Both the position numbers and the translations under genes were made by a program. This document shows, one piece after another, positions 59,484 to 64,000 of a stretch of 64,000 nucleotides of DNA (position 1 is its first letter; every line of letters begins with the position of its first letter). The DNA comes from Gnetum montanum (taxonomy: Eukaryota > Streptophyta > Gnetopsida > Gnetales > Gnetaceae), in contig MNCI01004331.1 of NCBI GenBank assembly GCA_015680685.1, positions 794 to 64,793 on the forward strand, given 5' to 3'. Below the pieces are notes generated by a model. That model saw only the letters and a program-made list of their open reading frames with translations. It made no database searches and was not told the DNA's origin.

Positions 59484-60546
59484 TGTAGATCAAAAAATTA
59501 GAAAGGAAGCTAAATAAGTTTCCTAATTAAGATTTCACCAGCCATAACAACATACTAAATTTCACATGGATCCCTAGCTTGGATATGTTCACACTCAAAG
59601 TGTAGAATCATGTACATCTCAAGACTTTGTTTCTTCAAAAAATGTGATTTGAAGGCATCACATCCTATACAAGATCTAAGCTCTACTCCAGAGTGTTTTG
59701 TTGCTATGAAACCGCTCAATTTTGCAAGGTTCCAACAAGCAAAAAATGTGATTATAAGTATCCCACAACCTTTACAAAATTGATCTTTATTCTAGAGTGT
59801 TTTGATGCTAAAAAACCACTCAATCCTACAAGATCCTAACAAGCTCGACAAAGATGTCTTCACAAAAGAAGCACATCAACCCCATAGGGCTACAAGAAAG
59901 ATTACAAAGAACAAGGAAAGAATGTAACTAAATTTACATATCCTTATACTTGAATCTTAGTATAGTTACAATCACAAAAATGATATTACAATGAAGAGAA
60001 TAAATAGAATTGCTTATAATATAAAATGAATAGCTTTTGTATGAATAATACTTGCATAATTTCCTAGATTTTGACATCATCTTGTAGCCTTAGATTTTCT
60101 AAAAACTCCTCAAAGCTTATACAATGGCTATCAAAGAAATAATGTACACATCTACTTTGAAGTTAAGACATCTAAATAAGATTGACTTCAATGTAGGAGA
60201 GACATCTACCTAAAAAGTGGAACATCTACTGTTGAGGATAGATGTCTACTATTTTTCAAAGACATCTACTCAACTTTTGAACTTTAAGTTCTGAGGCTTT
60301 CTCTAGTCAATTTGCCTTCTTGATAGTCATTCAAGAATCTTCATTTAACTTGTAGAATTTATTTTCATCCATGCTCTAATCTTTCCCATGTAGTCTTCAT
60401 TTTGATATCTTGATGTAGATCTTGTTTCCTTGAGTTCTCAGTTCTCTTTGTGGAGTTCTTGTTCATGTCTTGCAAAATCATCATCTACCACATAAATTCT
60501 ATATTCTCCATTTTTATTAAGGTTTTAACATACCAAAAGGTCAACA
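59484..60546 (-). repeat. 5' LTR of element G
   Basis: 1,063 bp. On the minus strand it starts TGTTGACCTTTTGGTATG and ends in GATCTACA before the PBS. It aligns with 54268-55342. Confidence 0.75.
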
Positions 60547-60551
60547 CATCA
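60547..60551. repeat. Target site duplication of element G (right)
   Basis: CATCA, matching 54263-54267. Confidence 0.7.
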
Positions 60552-62600
60552 TACATATTATACATCTTCCAACTGCTATATTAATGTGTCATGGTTATTT
60601 TAGGCTTGATAAAATTGCTATATTTTCTTGTAATATTTTTGTTATCTTTGTAGTTGTTGAATGTTTGATATATTATAATTTTCTTCCATTTTTATGATAT
60701 TTATACCATTGTTGAACATGAGATATAATACTAAAATTTCTTTTGTGTTGGTTGTCAATATTACTATGGTAGTATGATCATTTTTTATCTTTTTCAAGCT
60801 TGATTTTCATGGCATCATTTTTTTCAGCATATGGATTATATTTCATGTTGCTAAATTTGTTTGATCTAGATTCATTGTAAATTGTTTTTAGTTGTATCAG
60901 ATTTATATAAGATATTTATTATTTTCAATTACTATCTATTGCAATTATTATCTCTCTCAAATTTATCCCCTTCCAAGATTACTTTTGTAGCTTGAAAGAA
61001 TAATTTTCTTTCCACATATGTTTAACAACTGGAAAAGAATAAAGAAAATTTGCAATGACTATCCATTATGTTTTTTTTTTGGGTTTCCCTTGGATGTTGG
61101 TATGTTTGATCATATTTCAAATGAGGCACTTCATATTTTTTTTTTTTTTTGGATTCATTAGTTTGGATGCTTTTTTCATGTCAAAATAGAGGGAGAGTAT
61201 TGATCAAATTAATGTCTTATGATTTGGAATGAAAAAATTGCTTTATGTTATGCACAAAGAAAAATTGTCATATGTTTAGTCAACCAAACCAAATGCAAGA
61301 AAATCAAAGGAAAAAGAGAAATGTTGCGTTGTTAAGGTCATGTTACTATAAGTTTTAAGTATCTAAGTAATTTTCTAAATATTACTATGTGGGGTTATGT
61401 ATTAAGATTGATTTAAGCATTGTGATTTGATTTTAGAATTAAAGAATGGTCAAGCATCGATTGTTAAATGCTACTTAAAGATTAGAAAAAATTACAAATA
61501 GAAAATCTAGAAACTTGAAGATGTTTAGGAAAAGACTGAATACTTCATAGTGGAGACACTTGAGGTTATTAAAATGTCTACAATCAAGACATATTAACTT
61601 TATGATACATTTTAATCTAGATATTCTAGATCCTCTACAAATATTTTTATGTCCCTAGGATACATCTTAGCAATGTTGAGCTAAAATTATCTAAGATTAT
61701 CCTAAGATGACCTAGACATCTTGAAAATTTCAATCCCCATAGCAAAAAAAGCTAAAAGAAGAACAAGGTAGCCAAACCATCATCTAATAAGGCTATGAAA
61801 GAAGTGTTAGGTGTAGTAATGAAAATCTTTGTTGATGGAGAGATCAAGGGACCCAGATCACCAATAACTTTAACCAAAAATATTTAGGGCCTCCACAAAA
61901 TAAATGAGATCCATGGCATCCTAGAGGGTCTAGAAAATCACCAAGGGACCTATGAAGTGAAAAATGAGAGTAAAAATGAATTTGTAAAAACACAGATCTA
62001 ATAGAGAAATTATGCAGAAATGAAATAGATAAATAAACTTGCAGATAAAACAAAAACTATAAACTTTATTTCTAAATAATAAAGAAAGTATAGAAAAATT
62101 TGTACAAGATGTTTTATGTAGCAAGGAAGATTCACTTGGGTAGTGCTCTAGGTTCCATTGAAGGTTTTGTAATTAACTTCACGATATAGAGATCCTGCTA
62201 CTCGCAATGCTATTGAACCTTTACTGCTACCACATGAGATATACTTTGTTATTGGGGTAGCGAGTGAGAAATGTGAGGGATTTAGGCTACCAAAGTAATC
62301 TTTGTGATTCCTCAATGCTCAATTAGAAATCCAAAAACTCCACAAGTATCAAATATGGATAATAGGCAATTGGGGTAAATATTACTATGAGGGTTCCATG
62401 CTGGGGTGCTCTAAGAAGCTACATTTCTACTTGGTTGCAAGAGCTTTTGGATGCTAGAAAATGCTAAGGGTGAAAAATGCCAAAGAGTAGAACCATTTAA
62501 GGTGTAGTAGGTTGGATTTTATATGGTTTTGTTCATGGATTAGGTTGCACAATAGCTATGATTTGGCTAATAGATTGCCTGCAAATTGCTATAAATTTTG
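60552..62600. other. Unassigned AT-rich sequence
   Basis: About 2 kb with no recognised gene. T runs occur at 61071-61080 and 61136-61150. A few open frames of 60-70 codons occur by chance; none shows a known motif. Confidence 0.45.
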
Positions 62601-62840
62601 GCCATGTTTAGGTGAAGTAGGTGGATCTTCCTCACTTGGGGTTGATCTTCCTCATTGGGGAAAAATTTGTATTCTCCTCATTAGAGGTAAATCTTCCTCA
62701 CTAGGGGAAAATCTAGATCCTCCTTGCTAGAGCTTGCTTGATAGAGGAAATGTTGAAAAATATTGGCCATGTAGTTTCCATGCTAGGGACATGTAGTTTC
62801 CACATTGAGATGCTGAAGTTTCCATGCTAAGGGGGTTGAT
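62600..62840. repeat. Short imperfect repeats (CTTCCTCACTAGGGG family)
   Basis: Between 62620 and 62720 the phrase ATCTTCCTCACTAGGGGAAA recurs about five times in varied form. From 62765 to 62830 a second phrase, GTAGTTTCCATGCTAGGGAC, recurs three times. The period is about 20-40 bp. No coding value. Confidence 0.6.
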
Positions 62841-62929
62841 ATATCAATGCTTGTTAGCAAAGATTACATCCCCCTTGCTGGGCATGGATGATGCCAATCT
62901 TCTCCATGATGGTTATAGATGCCAACACA

Positions 62930-63195
62930 CCCATCCTCGCTAGAGGTAGGTGAGTTGCACTCCCATGCATCCATGCTAGGGGTAGGTGAGTTACACCCCC
63001 ATGATTCCATACTAGGGGTAGGTAGGTAAGCTACACTCCATTGCATTGATGTTGGATTTAAGTGAGTCACATCCCCATGCATCCATGTTGGAGGTAGGTG
63101 AGTTACACCCCCAATGCATCCATGTTGGAGGTAGGTGAGTTATACTCCCATGCATCCATGATGGGGGTAGGCAAGTTACATTCCTAATAGGTGAG
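62930..63195. repeat. Minisatellite, unit about 38-40 bp
   Basis: About six to seven units of the form GGGGTAGGTGAGTTACACCC plus CCATGCATCCATGCTA, with small changes between copies. It shares the GCTAGGGG phrase with the repeats just to its left, so both may have one origin. The 72-codon minus-strand frame across it is a product of the repeat. Confidence 0.75.
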
Positions 63196-64000
63196 TTTTA
63201 GCATAGAAAATATTATACCCCCAAAAATACCAATAAAAATGCCAATTTTAGCATCCCAAAAGGCATTTCTATCTTTTTCTCCTCCCCCCCTCTGAAGCCC
63301 AAATATAAATATTAAATGACTTTTTCCATTTGGGGGATGAGGCTTTCACAAATTTTGAGGTAATTTTCTGCCCCTAAAGTATGAAATATGTGAGATTTCC
63401 CCTCATGGGTTCAACCTTCAAATTTACAATGAAGATTTACCTTGGGTTTCATGGGATGAAGGCTAAGGAATGAAAAATGGTTATAAGATCCAAATTTTGG
63501 TGGTGTTTCAATGATTCCTCTTTTTTGGTGATTGAAGGATTGACCAAGAGGCACCAACAAAGAATACAAAACAACAGTATATGTCCAGCATTAATGTTTC
63601 CTATCCATGCTTGATCCAATCATGTCAAACCATGCCAGAGAGTGCTTATTATGATGGATTGAGGCTATGATGGTAACATGGTAGAAAGGTAATAAGAAAA
63701 TGGTCATGAAGGCTAACAATGCATTTTGAGTGTTAACATCATAGTTGTAGTGTGGCACTAACATGTAGATTAAATAATTGGACTTGGAACTTCATGATTT
63801 AATGTGTGGTTCATTTAGAAAATGCATTTGACGAATCATCACCTCACTCCACGATTTTCTTTGGCTATTGGAATCCTCCCTTTGGATGTTCAAATTCATA
63901 AGTTTGTCTTTTGATCTTCATTAGTCATCCAATCCCTTGGCTATTTTCTTTCCTATTTTTTTGTATGCTGAAAACTTCATTGGATTTCTTTGCCAAGGAA
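63196..64000. other. Unassigned AT-rich sequence at the right edge
   Basis: About 800 bp with a C run near 63285. No gene, LTR end or repeat family recognised. Confidence 0.4.

Larger units (their letters stand above)
54268..60546 (-). mobile_element. Element G: copia-type LTR element with gag but no recognisable pol
   Basis: 6,279 bp between CATCA duplications. Reading on the minus strand: LTR (60546-59484), PBS (59481-59469), decayed gag (about 59430-57400), about 2 kb without recognised coding (57060-55364), a polypurine-like stretch, LTR (55342-54268). Its gag and LTR match element D. The lack of integrase, RT and RNase H in a bounded element suggests a non-autonomous gag-only form, although great age could also have hidden a pol. 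Confidence 0.7.

Noticed and set aside
54268-60546. The two LTRs of G as independent solo LTRs
   Set aside because: The outer flanks share CATCA, one inner side has a PBS and the other a purine tract, and gag lies between them in the right direction.
60552-62600. Possible further copia gag on the plus strand near 61150-61620
   Set aside because: A few residues looked gag-like, but no consistent frame, knuckle or PBS could be found.

Overview
The window is repeat-packed nuclear DNA from a plant with a large genome. I could not name the species; nothing fixes it beyond 'seed plant-like'. I found no host gene, no rRNA or tRNA gene, and no bacterial-type feature. Almost all of the 64 kb is LTR retrotransposon, in two decay states. 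Two GC-richer Ty3/gypsy copies of about 17.4 kb stand out from a strongly AT-drifted background of older gypsy and copia wrecks. Two undetermined bases (27573, 27804) mark it as draft sequence.

Layout, left to right. 1-350: fragment E1 of an LTR-like repeat. 351-2856: 5' part of a minus-strand Ty1/copia element (D: LTR, PBS, gag). 2857-31586: an old plus-strand Ty3/gypsy element (C) with the end of its 5' LTR, a decayed gag, a satellite-like spacer, a decayed pol and a 3' LTR. Element A (8321-25676, target duplication ATTAG) sits inside C. 32037-49451: element B (target duplication ATTAT), a relative of A just beyond the 3' LTR of C. 49728-50160: E2, an inverted copy of E1. 50345-52914: truncated minus-strand copia gag-integrase-RT (F). 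54268-60546: complete minus-strand copia-type element G (target duplication CATCA) with gag but no recognisable pol. 60552-64000: no genes, but two short minisatellites.

A and B share one plan: LTR, PBS, a gag-protease frame, a spacer of about 5 kb, a pol frame (RT, two RNase H domains, integrase), a 30-bp tandem array, a polypurine tract and an LTR. The gag knuckle, the double RNase H and the overall size place them in the Tat/Ogre-like part of Ty3/gypsy. Both coding frames carry many in-frame stops, mostly of the kind produced by C-to-T decay, so both copies are dead.

The most interesting item is in the protease-RT spacer. On the minus strand I can trace an eight-exon gene for a protein of about 1,117 residues (14476-18631 in A, 38206-42346 in B). 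Every intron in A is GT-AG. Splice phases agree throughout. Five exons have identical lengths in the two copies, and the others differ by 3 bp, by one frameshift, or only in decayed ends. A minus-strand TATA-like box lies upstream of its start codon in both. I do not recognise the protein. Antisense genes are known downstream of pol in some Tat elements, but a multi-intron antisense gene between protease and RT is not an arrangement I know.
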